DNA from: Akkermansia sp.
GTDB lineage: Bacteria > Verrucomicrobiota > Verrucomicrobiia > Verrucomicrobiales > Akkermansiaceae
NCBI GenBank assembly: GCA_017558555.1
Contig: JAFYUJ010000029.1
Coordinates: 1-58,031, forward strand
Reading direction: 5' to 3'
Length of the DNA: 58,031 bases
The number at the start of each line of letters is the position of its first letter. The stretch's first letter is position 1. The notes under the pieces are model-generated. The model was not told the origin of the DNA. It searched no databases and saw nothing but the letters and a program-made list of their open reading frames with translations. A program made the translations under genes and the position numbers. Positions 50,892 through 58,031 of the stretch are shown here, one piece after another.

Positions 50892-52637
50892 ATGAAACTG
50901 AACAAAGTGATTACGTTGGCAGTAGCCGTGCTCATGTCTGTGAGCACCCTCAATGCCCAGTCGCTGTCCCCCTCCACCAAGACCCATTGGGATAAAGGTA
51001 CACTGGTGGTAGAGACTCCCGCCCGCCCCGAGGGGCAGCAGCATGCTGTGGGTCTGACAGCTCCCAAGATGAAGACGGTCCGTGTAGCATTTGTTGGCCT
51101 CGGTATGCGTGGCCCGGGTGCTGTGGCTCGCTTTACCCACATCCCCGGTGTGGAAGTTGTTGCCTTGTGCGACTATGTGAAGGAACGCGCTGAAAAGTGC
51201 CAGAAGGAGCTGCGCAAGGCTGGCCTGGCTCCTGCTGCCATTTACTATGGCGCCAAGGGCTATGAGGAGCTTTGCAAGCGCCCCGATATCGACCTTGTGT
51301 ATGTGGCGACCGACTGGGATCATCACTTCCCCGTGGCTAAGTGCGCTCTGGAAAATGGCAAGCACACCGCTATTGAGGTGCCCAGCGCCATGAATCTGGA
51401 GCAGTGCTGGGAGCTCATCAACCTTTCCGAAAAGACCCGCAAGCACTGCATGATTCTGGAGAACTGCTGCTACGACTGGTTTGAGCTGGATGCCCTCAAC
51501 ATGGCTCAGCAGGGCGTGTTGGGTGAGGTCCTTTACGCCAAGGGCGCCTACATCCACAACCTCGACCCCTTCTGGGGTGATTACTGGGTCAACCCCTCCA
51601 ACGACCCCGACAAGTTGGGCTGGCGCATGAAGTACAACATGGAGAACCGCGGCGACGTGTATGCCACGCACGGCCTCGGCCCTGTGGCTCAGGTGATGAA
51701 CATTCACCGTGGCGACCGCTTCAAGACCCTTGTGGCCATGGACACCAAGTCTGTGCATGGTAAGGAATATGTGGAAAAGAAGACCGGCAAGCCTTGCCCC
51801 GAATATCGCAATGGTGACCACACCACAACCCTGATGCGCACGGAGAATGGTAAGGTGGTGGAGATTCAGCACAACGTGATGAATCCCCAGCCCTACAACC
51901 GTCTCTTCCAGTTGACCGGTACTCGCGGCTTTGCCAACAAGTACCCCATCGAAGGCTTTGTGCTGGAGAGCGACCACATGAAGGAATCTGCCGGCGCCCC
52001 CGACCTGGAGGACCTTGACTCCCACTCCTTCATGAGCGAGGAGAACATGGAGAAACTTCGCAAGGCATACCGCCACCCCATCATCAAGAAGTACGGCGAA
52101 ATGGCCGAAAAGGTAGGTGGTCACGGCGGCATGGACTTCTTCATGGATGTGCGTATGGTATACTGCCTCCAGAATGGTCTGCCTCTGGATATGGATGTGT
52201 ATGACCTGGCTGAATGGTGCTGCCTGGCTGAGCTGGGCTCCCTCTCCATGGACAACAACAACTGCTCTGTCTCCTTCCCCGACTTCACCCGCGGCCACTG
52301 GAACGATGTGAAGGGCTACCAGCACGCCTGGGCCACCCCCGCAGAGGAAGCCGCTACCGATGCTGCCGCCAAGGCCTTCACCGAGGCTCACAAGATTGCT
52401 GCCAAGAAGCTCAACCTGTGGGCTCTGTATGATGCCGCCAAGTCCGGCGATGAAGCAGCCGTGAAGGCATACAACGAAGCTGCTGCCAAGCTTGATGCTG
52501 AGACGGCTATTGCAGAAAAGGCTACGGCTGCCGCAGCTGCCGCTGCAGAGAAGGCCTACGCCGATGCATACTCCAAGGTAGAGGCCGAGGCCGCTCAGCC
52601 TTCCTTTGAGAATGACGAGCTCGCTGAGGAGGTGTAA
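50892..52637 (+). CDS. Exported GH109-type glycosidase (Gfo/Idh/MocA fold)
   Basis: 581 aa. Signal peptide MKLNKVITLAVAVLMSVSTL. NAD domain with AFVGLGMRGPGAVARF and VVALCDYVKERAEKC; the GH109 block ENCCYDWFELDALNMAQQGV, GAYIHNLDPFWGDY, YATHGLGPVAQVMNIHRGDR. GH109 enzymes use bound NAD to hydrolyse alpha-GalNAc, as on blood-group A antigen and mucins. The C-terminal 90 residues add an Ala/Glu-rich helical tail (AEKATAAAAAAAEKAYADA) absent from known members. Terminator follows at 52664. Confidence 0.92.
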   Translation: MKLNKVITLAVAVLMSVSTLNAQSLSPSTKTHWDKGTLVVETPARPEGQQHAVGLTAPKMKTVRVAFVGLGMRGPGAVARFTHIPGVEVVALCDYVKERAEKCQKELRKAGLAPAAIYYGAKGYEELCKRPDIDLVYVATDWDHHFPVAKCALENGKHTAIEVPSAMNLEQCWELINLSEKTRKHCMILENCCYDWFELDALNMAQQGVLGEVLYAKGAYIHNLDPFWGDYWVNPSNDPDKLGWRMKYNMENRGDVYATHGLGPVAQVMNIHRGDRFKTLVAMDTKSVHGKEYVEKKTGKPCPEYRNGDHTTTLMRTENGKVVEIQHNVMNPQPYNRLFQLTGTRGFANKYPIEGFVLESDHMKESAGAPDLEDLDSHSFMSEENMEKLRKAYRHPIIKKYGEMAEKVGGHGGMDFFMDVRMVYCLQNGLPLDMDVYDLAEWCCLAELGSLSMDNNNCSVSFPDFTRGHWNDVKGYQHAWATPAEEAATDAAAKAFTEAHKIAAKKLNLWALYDAAKSGDEAAVKAYNEAAAKLDAETAIAEKATAAAAAAAEKAYADAYSKVEAEAAQPSFENDELAEEV

Positions 52638-52663
52638 ACCCTGATTCTACAGCATTAACTCTT

Positions 52664-52696
52664 ACGCTCCCGCAGAGCTTGTCTCTGCGGGAGCGT
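52664..52696 (+). terminator. Terminator of the GH109 gene
   Basis: Perfect 14-bp stem ACGCTCCCGCAGAG/CTCTGCGGGAGCGT with a 5-nt loop, then CATTTTA. Confidence 0.9.
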
Positions 52697-52758
52697 CATT
52701 TTATGCTTTCTCATGCGGCGCCAGTTGCGTCTTTTTCTCAAGTGAATGCCAAAATAAG

Positions 52759-52789
52759 ACCGGCAAGTTCCGTGCGGGAACTTGCCGGT
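52759..52789 (-). terminator. Terminator of the second thioredoxin-like gene
   Basis: 13-bp perfect stem ACCGGCAAGTTCC/GGAACTTGCCGGT, then CTTATTTT on the minus strand. Confidence 0.88.
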
Positions 52790-52814
52790 GGAAAAAGGAG
52801 GAGGCAGCGCCGCC

Positions 52815-53333
52815 TTACTTTCTGTCGATGGTGTACTTCTTCCATTCCAGCACAGCGGCACCATATCCGGAGAAGATGGTGTTACCATTCTTATCCACGA
52901 TGACGGCACCGGGAATGCCACGGGTAGGCTTATTGCCGGGAAGTGCGGGTACCCCGGGGGCATTGTGCCATACGGCAGGGAACGCGGCATTGTACTTGTC
53001 AACGTAGGATTTTACAGCCTGATTATTACCATCAAAGCCAACCAGGATGAGTTCTACTTTTCCGCTGTTTTTGATAGCGGCATATTCTTTGACGATGCTG
53101 GGCATGACCTTGCGGCACGGAGTACACCAACTGGCGGAGTACAAGTAAATATAGTAATCAGCGTTGGCGTTGGGAGCGCCACTGACGAAAGAAACCTGGC
53201 TGAGGGCCGCAGGTACTGCGCCGGTTTGGCAAGTGGCAGATGTTGCAGGAGCGCAAGTGTCGTCCGCAAATGAAAGGGAGCAACCAGCCAGCAGAAGAGC
53301 CGCCGTGAAAATGTTGAATAGACGTTGTTTCAT
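52815..53333 (-). CDS. Lipoprotein thioredoxin-like protein
   Basis: 172 aa. Lipobox LLAGC ends the signal peptide. Thioredoxin domain with YSASWCTPCRKVMPSIVKEY (C70, C73), the classic WCxPC order, cis-Pro GIPGAVIVDKNGN and an IFSGYGAAVLEWKKY end. A family with the 50023 and 53473 genes. Likely a periplasmic thiol reductase or redox carrier, substrate unknown. Confidence 0.88.
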   Translation of the reverse strand: MKQRLFNIFTAALLLAGCSLSFADDTCAPATSATCQTGAVPAALSQVSFVSGAPNANADYYIYLYSASWCTPCRKVMPSIVKEYAAIKNSGKVELILVGFDGNNQAVKSYVDKYNAAFPAVWHNAPGVPALPGNKPTRGIPGAVIVDKNGNTIFSGYGAAVLEWKKYTIDRK

Positions 53334-53414
53334 AATCTGTGTCTGATTTTAGGGAATTCTCAGTTGCATGTAAAGAGAGAAATGAGCAATGCGCGAGAAT
53401 GTGGCCGTAAAAAG

Positions 53415-53446
53415 CCGGCAGTCTTGCCTGAAGGCAAAGCTGCCGG
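53415..53446 (-). terminator. Terminator of the third thioredoxin-like gene
   Basis: Stem CCGGCAG/CTGCCGG extended by TTGCC/GGCAA across one mismatched position, then CTTTTTA on the minus strand. Confidence 0.88.
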
Positions 53447-53472
53447 ATGCTTTAGTTGGTTTGAATGCGGGG

Positions 53473-54081
53473 TTACTTATCCTCGCCAATGGTATATTTT
53501 TTCCAGTCAAGAATCAGTTTGCCCTTGCCGGATTTGAGGATGTTGCCATTCTTGTCGACAAAGACCGCCCCCGGGAGCTGTTTGGGCGGGATGTTGCCGG
53601 GGAGAGCCTTCACTTCATTGCACCCGGACCACAGGCCGGTGAATCCGGCACGGTACATGGTCGTATAACTTGCCACCTGGCACATTTTCTTTTCTGTGCC
53701 GATGAGAATGAGCTCCACCCTTTTGCTCTTGGAGATTTCTTCGTATTCCTTGACCACTTCGGGCATGAGCTTATTGCAGGCTGCGCACTTGCTGCTTGTG
53801 TAGAAATAAATGTAGAAATCAGCCTCGGTAATGGGGCGACGTCCATTGGAATAGAGGCCGGTTCGCAGAGCGCGCAGAGCCGCTCCCACAGAAGTATCCT
53901 GAGTTTCGGCTTCGGCGTCATCCGTTGTACTGTCAGTGCCGGAGTCTTCGCCGGCAAAAGATTTCATGGCCTTGTTGGCAGATGAAAGGAAGTCATCATA
54001 GCTGGCTTGGCCGGAATCAGCCCATGCCATGCTTGCGCCGAACATAAGAGGAAGAAAGAGGTTTTTCAAGTGCTGTTTCAT
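53473..54081 (-). CDS. Exported thioredoxin-like protein with CAAC motif
   Basis: 202 aa. Signal peptide MKQHLKNLFLPLMFGASMAWA. Long acidic linker (DSGTDSTTDDAEAETQD). Thioredoxin domain with YTSSKCAACNKLMPEVVKEY (C99, C102): the normally invariant Trp before the first Cys is Lys, and Pro is missing from CxxC. Same cis-Pro block (QLPGAVFVDKNGN) and end (LDWKKYTIG) as the 52815 gene, so a diverged tandem duplicate. Redox behaviour should differ. Confidence 0.85.
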   Translation of the reverse strand: MKQHLKNLFLPLMFGASMAWADSGQASYDDFLSSANKAMKSFAGEDSGTDSTTDDAEAETQDTSVGAALRALRTGLYSNGRRPITEADFYIYFYTSSKCAACNKLMPEVVKEYEEISKSKRVELILIGTEKKMCQVASYTTMYRAGFTGLWSGCNEVKALPGNIPPKQLPGAVFVDKNGNILKSGKGKLILDWKKYTIGEDK

Positions 54082-54149
54082 AGGACGGCGTTATGGTAAC
54101 AGATTGTTGTTAAAAAGTAAAGGCGAAAGAGTTTGAATGTTAGATGTTT

Positions 54150-55136
54150 TTACGATGCCAGGCAACCGGGGCAATTGCGAACAAGGTGTCCCGGAGTGAT
54201 TTCGATGAGCTGAGGGGTGGAATCCGTAGCACAAAGTGCTGCGTTGCCGATGGTATTGCGGGGGCGGAATGCACAGCCGCACACAGGTTTTCGCAGAGTA
54301 GGGGGGAGCCCGGGAATAGTGCAGAGGGGTTCTCCCTTGTTTTTGTGGGCAGGGATGGAGGCCATGAGTGCGCGGGTGTATGCGTGGCGCGGGTGAGTGA
54401 GCAATTCTGCTGCCGGGGCGCTTTCCACAATGCTGCCGGCATACATCACCTGGATGCGGTGTGCATATTCCTTGACCACACCCAAATCATGAGTGATAAG
54501 AATGATGGCCGTACCGAGTTCCTGCTGGCGGGCGCGCAGCAAATCCAGCACTTGTTTTTGCACGGTGACATCCAGCGCGGTGGTTGGTTCATCGGCAATC
54601 AGAATTTGCGGGCGGGTGATGAGCGCCATGGCAATCATTACGCGCTGGCGCATGCCCCCGGAAAATTCATGGGGATAGGAGCGGGCGCGCGCTGCCGCGT
54701 TGGGGATGCCGGTGCGCGCCAATTCTTCCACGGCCAGTTGGCGGGCCTCTTTCCAGCTGAGCCCTTGGTGCAGCACCAGCGGCTCGGCCACCTGGTCACC
54801 TATCGTCATGCAGGGGTTCAGGCAGGTCATGGGATCCTGAAAAATCATGGAGATGCGTTTACCTCGCAGGTTTTGTTTCTCCTTTTCCGGCAGGTGCAGC
54901 AGGTTGCGCCCATCCAGCAGGGCTTCGGCCTGTGGGTTGATGCGGGCCGGAGGTTGGGGCAGCAGCCCCATGATGGCCGAGCATGTCACCGATTTGCCGG
55001 AGCCGGATTCGCCCACGATGCCCAGCGTCTCGCCGGCATGCAGGTCAAAGCTCACATCGTTGACGGCGTAGTTGACACCGGCTCGGGTGTGAAACTCGAT
55101 GCTCAGGTTGCGGATGCGGAGCAGGGGAGAATTCAT
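54150..55136 (-). CDS. Oligopeptide/dipeptide ABC importer ATPase (DppD/OppD-like)
   Basis: 328 aa. Walker A GESGSGKS, signature FSGGMRQRVMIAMAL, Walker B ILIADEPTTALD, H-loop THDLG; C-terminal OppD extension with GCAFRPRNTIGNAALC, where the usual iron-sulfur cysteines occur (C-x(13)-C-x(n)-C). The partner permeases, binding protein and second ATPase are not in this window. It may serve a transporter elsewhere. 12 nt after the exonuclease gene. Confidence 0.92.
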   Translation of the reverse strand: MNSPLLRIRNLSIEFHTRAGVNYAVNDVSFDLHAGETLGIVGESGSGKSVTCSAIMGLLPQPPARINPQAEALLDGRNLLHLPEKEKQNLRGKRISMIFQDPMTCLNPCMTIGDQVAEPLVLHQGLSWKEARQLAVEELARTGIPNAAARARSYPHEFSGGMRQRVMIAMALITRPQILIADEPTTALDVTVQKQVLDLLRARQQELGTAIILITHDLGVVKEYAHRIQVMYAGSIVESAPAAELLTHPRHAYTRALMASIPAHKNKGEPLCTIPGLPPTLRKPVCGCAFRPRNTIGNAALCATDSTPQLIEITPGHLVRNCPGCLAS

Positions 55137-55148
55137 AGGAGGGAAAGG

Positions 55149-55739
55149 TTAGTGTAGCTTGATGGCAAAGGGAAGTTGGGAGGGGGTAATCTGCCCCATG
55201 TTCAGCTCGCGCACCAGAAAACGCAGGAGTAGCATGGAGGCTGCGGCATCATACAGGGCATCGTGCCAGGTTTTGCCCGGCACCAGGGCCTGAATTTCCG
55301 GCTCCAGACAACACAAGCGGCAGACTGCCCCCAGGGAATAATCATCCTGCCCGGGAATGGCTTTGCGAGCCAGCGCCAGTGTATCCAACCATGGGGAAAA
55401 ACCATGCCCGGGAAAAGCGCTCAGAAAGCGCACCTCGGTGGCGGGGTTATGCCCCACAACCATACACCCGGTGAGCAGGCGCTTGATATCCGGCCACAGG
55501 GAGGAAAACGATGGGGCCTGGTGCAGGGTTTCATTGGTGATGCCGTGTACCTTGGCCGCACTCCACCGTACTGGGCGATCGCAGGCGATATAGGAGCTGA
55601 AGCATTCCCCTGGCTCGCTGAACAAGGAGGGGAAGCGCACAATACCTATTTGCACGGGGCAATCGGTCTCGCCCGGAGCGGCCCCGGCCGATTCAAAGTC
55701 TATGGCGGCGCAGGGGAGTTGCCCCAGCGGTATCTGCAT
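55149..55739 (-). CDS. DEDDh 3'-5' exonuclease (DnaQ-like)
   Basis: 196 aa. DEDDh residues: AIDFES (D-x-E), HGITNET, VVGHNPATEVRF and KTWHDALYDA (His and Asp). Similar to DnaQ/epsilon-like or RNase T-type proofreading proteins. I start at 55739, where ATG overlaps the deaminase stop by TGATG coupling. The longer form begins 15 nt earlier. Also overlaps in direction with the DppD gene. Confidence 0.85.
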   Translation of the reverse strand: MQIPLGQLPCAAIDFESAGAAPGETDCPVQIGIVRFPSLFSEPGECFSSYIACDRPVRWSAAKVHGITNETLHQAPSFSSLWPDIKRLLTGCMVVGHNPATEVRFLSAFPGHGFSPWLDTLALARKAIPGQDDYSLGAVCRLCCLEPEIQALVPGKTWHDALYDAAASMLLLRFLVRELNMGQITPSQLPFAIKLH

Positions 55740-57061
55740 CAGGCTTTCACCCATGAGAGTGCTTGTTTCATGTCAGCGCAGAGCGCAGCATAGTCGCAGG
55801 TCAGGAATTCACCATCTCGGTACAGTTCCTTGCCGTCCACCACCGTCAGGCGGTTTTCAAGCCCTGTTGCGGCGTACACGATGTTGGAGATGATGTTGTG
55901 CACGGGCTGCATGTTGGGTGTGGTGAGATCCAGCGCGATGAAATCCGCACGCATGCCGGGCTCCAGCGTGCCAATCATGGGCTCGTGCAGGGCGTCGGAG
56001 CCGCCGCGGGTGGCCATGTCCAGAGCCAACTGGGCCGGGCTGGCCGTGGGGGAGAGAGTATTCACCTTGTGCAGCAGGCTGGCCATGTACATTTCGCGCA
56101 GCATGTTCTGAGCATTGTTGCTGGCAGGTCCATCTGTGCCCAGCCCCAGGCCGATGTTGCGCGTAGCCATGGCGGGGATGGGGGCTACGCCGCTGGCCAA
56201 TTTCATGTTGGAAGCCGGGTTGTGTACCACAGAGCAGCGGTTCTCTGCCAGCATATCCAGTTCTTCTTCATTGGCGTGCACCACGTGGAAGAAGGTGCTG
56301 TCCGGCTGCAGCAGCCCCAGGCTCTCACAGTAGGCAATGGGGCGTTTGCCGAAGCGCTGCAGACAGGTCTCTGTCTCGTTCTCTGTCTCTGCCAGGTGCA
56401 TGCCGAAGAGGGCGCCCGTCTCATCTGCCAGGGCGCGGCATTCTTGCAGCAGCTCGGGGGTGGTGGTGTAGGGCGCATGCGGCAGCACTGCCATGCGGAT
56501 GCGCGGGTGGTCTTTCCATTCCTCGGCATAGCGGCGTACGCGAGCCAGGTATCCGTCTTTGTCCCGGGCTGAGAGAGAGGGGAAGAACTGTGTGACACTC
56601 TCGCCCAGCACGGCGCGCATGCCCATGGCATCAGCCGCGCGGAAGACGCTGTCCTCCAGCATGTACATGTCGTAGCATGCGGTGGTGCCTGTGCGAATCA
56701 TCTCTGCCATGCTGAATCGGGCGCCCAGCTCCACCAGCTCGGGGGTGAGCTTGGCTTCCTGCGGGAAAATGTCTTTCGTGAGCCAATCCATCAGAGCTTT
56801 GTCATCGGAATAGCCCCGCAGCAGGCTCATGGAAACATGCGTATGGGCGTTGATGAGCCCCGGCATGATGACAGCGGCGCCCAAATCCACGCGGCGGGCG
56901 TCCGGGTAGAGGATTTCGAGCATGTCGGTGTGACCCACGCTGAGAATGCTGTTGCCGCTCACGGCCACGGCTCCCTTGTGGATGATGTCGCGCCAATCGT
57001 TCTGGGTGACCACATAGTCAGCCGTGTAGAGCGTGTCGCATTTGTTTTCCATGAAGTGCAT
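55739..57061 (-). CDS. mtaD: 5-methylthioadenosine/S-adenosylhomocysteine deaminase-like amidohydrolase
   Basis: 440 aa amidohydrolase. Metal ligands GLINAHTHVSMSLLRG (two His), HLAETENETE (His), HANE and GLGTDGPASNNAQNML (Asp). Converts MTA or SAH to the inosine form and ammonia, or acts on related N-ribosyl purines; could run with the SAH-hydrolase-like gene at 3658, which is far away. TGATG couples it to the exonuclease gene. Confidence 0.92.
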   Translation of the reverse strand: MHFMENKCDTLYTADYVVTQNDWRDIIHKGAVAVSGNSILSVGHTDMLEILYPDARRVDLGAAVIMPGLINAHTHVSMSLLRGYSDDKALMDWLTKDIFPQEAKLTPELVELGARFSMAEMIRTGTTACYDMYMLEDSVFRAADAMGMRAVLGESVTQFFPSLSARDKDGYLARVRRYAEEWKDHPRIRMAVLPHAPYTTTPELLQECRALADETGALFGMHLAETENETETCLQRFGKRPIAYCESLGLLQPDSTFFHVVHANEEELDMLAENRCSVVHNPASNMKLASGVAPIPAMATRNIGLGLGTDGPASNNAQNMLREMYMASLLHKVNTLSPTASPAQLALDMATRGGSDALHEPMIGTLEPGMRADFIALDLTTPNMQPVHNIISNIVYAATGLENRLTVVDGKELYRDGEFLTCDYAALCADMKQALSWVKA

Positions 57062-57082
57062 AGTGAATGAAGAGTTGGGGAA

Positions 57083-57676
57083 TTACCAGAAAATAATGGC
57101 GCAGAGCAGGAGAAGGCAGGCATAGGCCAGCCCCGCCCAGGCTCCCATGCGGAACAACTTCGGCCGCTCGCAGAGCCACGCTGCCCAATCGCGGAATAAA
57201 TACGGTTTGGCGACCCAGAACATGGCGACGGTGAGCACGGGGTACCACCAAATCGGGATGAGCAGACGGGTGATGGGCTCTTTCAGAAAGGCCGCGCTGA
57301 GGGGTACAATCGCCATGAGCAGCAGGAACATGCCCAGAGCTCGCGGAAAGAGGTTCTCCTTGCACATGCTGCTCATCACAAACCAGATGATGGGGCACAA
57401 CATCAGCAGGATGCCACGCATGTTGTTGAACTCAAACAAATCCATGCGCAGCGGGTTCCAGCCGGCGTCAAACAGCAACAGTGCTACCCAGATAAAGTCA
57501 ATACCCAGCAGAATTTGCCCCGCTTTGGTAGCGTTGTGGGCTTTTCTGAGCCACCCCATGCAGGCTTCTTGATGCAGCAAGGCTACCAGATGCAAGACGA
57601 TGAGAACCAGCCCCATGAAAATGCCGGCAGCGGGGAGAGAAAGCTTCTCGTATGCGTGGATATATGTATCGTACAT
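57083..57676 (-). CDS. Six-helix membrane protein of unknown function
   Basis: 197 aa from the ATG at 57676, with AGGAG five bases upstream. Hydrophobic helices run from LPAAGIFMGLVLIVLHLVAL to LAYACLLLLCAIIFW. Conserved-looking loop ENLFPRALGMF. No family recognised. An upstream ATG at 57751 has no SD. 22 nt ahead of the deaminase gene, so the start of a three- or four-gene unit. Confidence 0.75.
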   Translation of the reverse strand: MYDTYIHAYEKLSLPAAGIFMGLVLIVLHLVALLHQEACMGWLRKAHNATKAGQILLGIDFIWVALLLFDAGWNPLRMDLFEFNNMRGILLMLCPIIWFVMSSMCKENLFPRALGMFLLLMAIVPLSAAFLKEPITRLLIPIWWYPVLTVAMFWVAKPYLFRDWAAWLCERPKLFRMGAWAGLAYACLLLLCAIIFW

Positions 57677-57841
57677 GTCTGCTCCTATCCTACCCGTTTC
57701 TTGCCCCGGATGCAAGCGTAAATCCGGACATCGAACAGGGGGATACCCCACCCGAGCAGCCCCCCTGACAATGTTTTACATGTTCAGCAATTTCATTCGT
57801 CTTTCAATTTTTTGCATCTCTGAAAACTCGCCATCCGGCAG

Positions 57842-58031
57842 ACAAATGGAGATTTGTCGCGCAGAATGCGCGACAACAGATTTCAAATTTTAACATTGCA
57901 TCCGTCTTCGTCTGCGCCTACGCCGAGACAGGAATTGCACATTTGGAAAATTCCCCGCGCCTGCGGCGCGGCAAGCTTTGAGCCCGCTCTGCGGGCGGCA
58001 GAAGTTAGCCCGGGGCGTGAGCCCCGGGTAT
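57842..58031 (-). repeat. Composite palindromic intergenic repeat, right copy
   Basis: Reverse complement of the repeat at 133-289, with the same series of four hairpins, and an extra of about 35 nt in the middle. The two copies point to each other with their CCCGGGGC ends outward. Confidence 0.8.

Overview
The window looks like one contig of a Gram-negative, host-associated Verrucomicrobiota bacterium, probably Akkermansia-like. This assignment is inferred from gene content, not from a marker tree. Supporting content is a GH109 and a GH35 glycosidase with signal peptides, an outer-membrane autotransporter, an orphan secretin, KdsD (LPS/Kdo), two MsbA-type ABC exporters and a large bacterial alpha-2-macroglobulin. 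The sequence is GC-rich, and many promoters read TTGCAA/TTGACA - 16 to 18 nt - TAnnnT. Both ends carry the same hairpin-rich intergenic repeat in inverted orientation, which probably stopped the assembly.

Layout. 0.4-5.2 kb (minus): triheme cytochrome c peroxidase-like protein, DUF1287 protein, SGNH esterase, SAH-hydrolase-like protein, and ribosomal protein L19 with its own leader. 5.4-9.6 kb (minus): one envelope operon from a strong promoter at 9706, coding a TonB-like anchored protein, a 47-aa lipoprotein not recorded before, a Lys-rich lipoprotein, a DUF2157-like membrane protein and another membrane protein. 9.8-15.5 kb: accessory region beside tRNA-Phe and tRNA-Pro. It holds an internally deleted ISL3-like element, an autotransporter, an integrase stub and a HipBA toxin-antitoxin pair, all between two diverged 231/233-bp direct copies of one junction. 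15.5-19.1 kb: paired ABC exporter. 19.2-25.0 kb: alpha-2-macroglobulin. 25.1-28.8 kb: polar amino-acid ABC importer, whose substrate-binding domain is circularly permuted and fused to the permease, followed by an amidase.

29.0-42.3 kb is mostly housekeeping and envelope: Ffh, GH35 beta-galactosidase, FKBP isomerase, RimO, an orphan secretin with a bitopic partner, a DUF374 acyltransferase, FolD, a DUF2851 protein and a STAS protein. 42.9-45.9 kb is a second accessory patch beside tRNA-Val, with small secreted or membrane proteins, a decayed gene and a relic of a duplicated segment. 46.1-48.5 kb holds a secreted His/Met/Cys/Lys-rich repeat protein, KdsD and ribosomal protein S6. 48.9-54.1 kb holds class II aldolase, three divergent secreted thioredoxin-like proteins and the GH109 enzyme. 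54.1-57.7 kb holds a DppD-type ATPase, a DEDDh exonuclease, an MTA/SAH deaminase and a membrane protein.

The points most worth a second look are the permuted binding-protein/permease fusion, the hip/autotransporter island between duplicated junctions, the promoters that appear to give leaderless mRNAs, the envelope operon with its tiny lipoprotein, and the metal-ligand-rich repeat protein.
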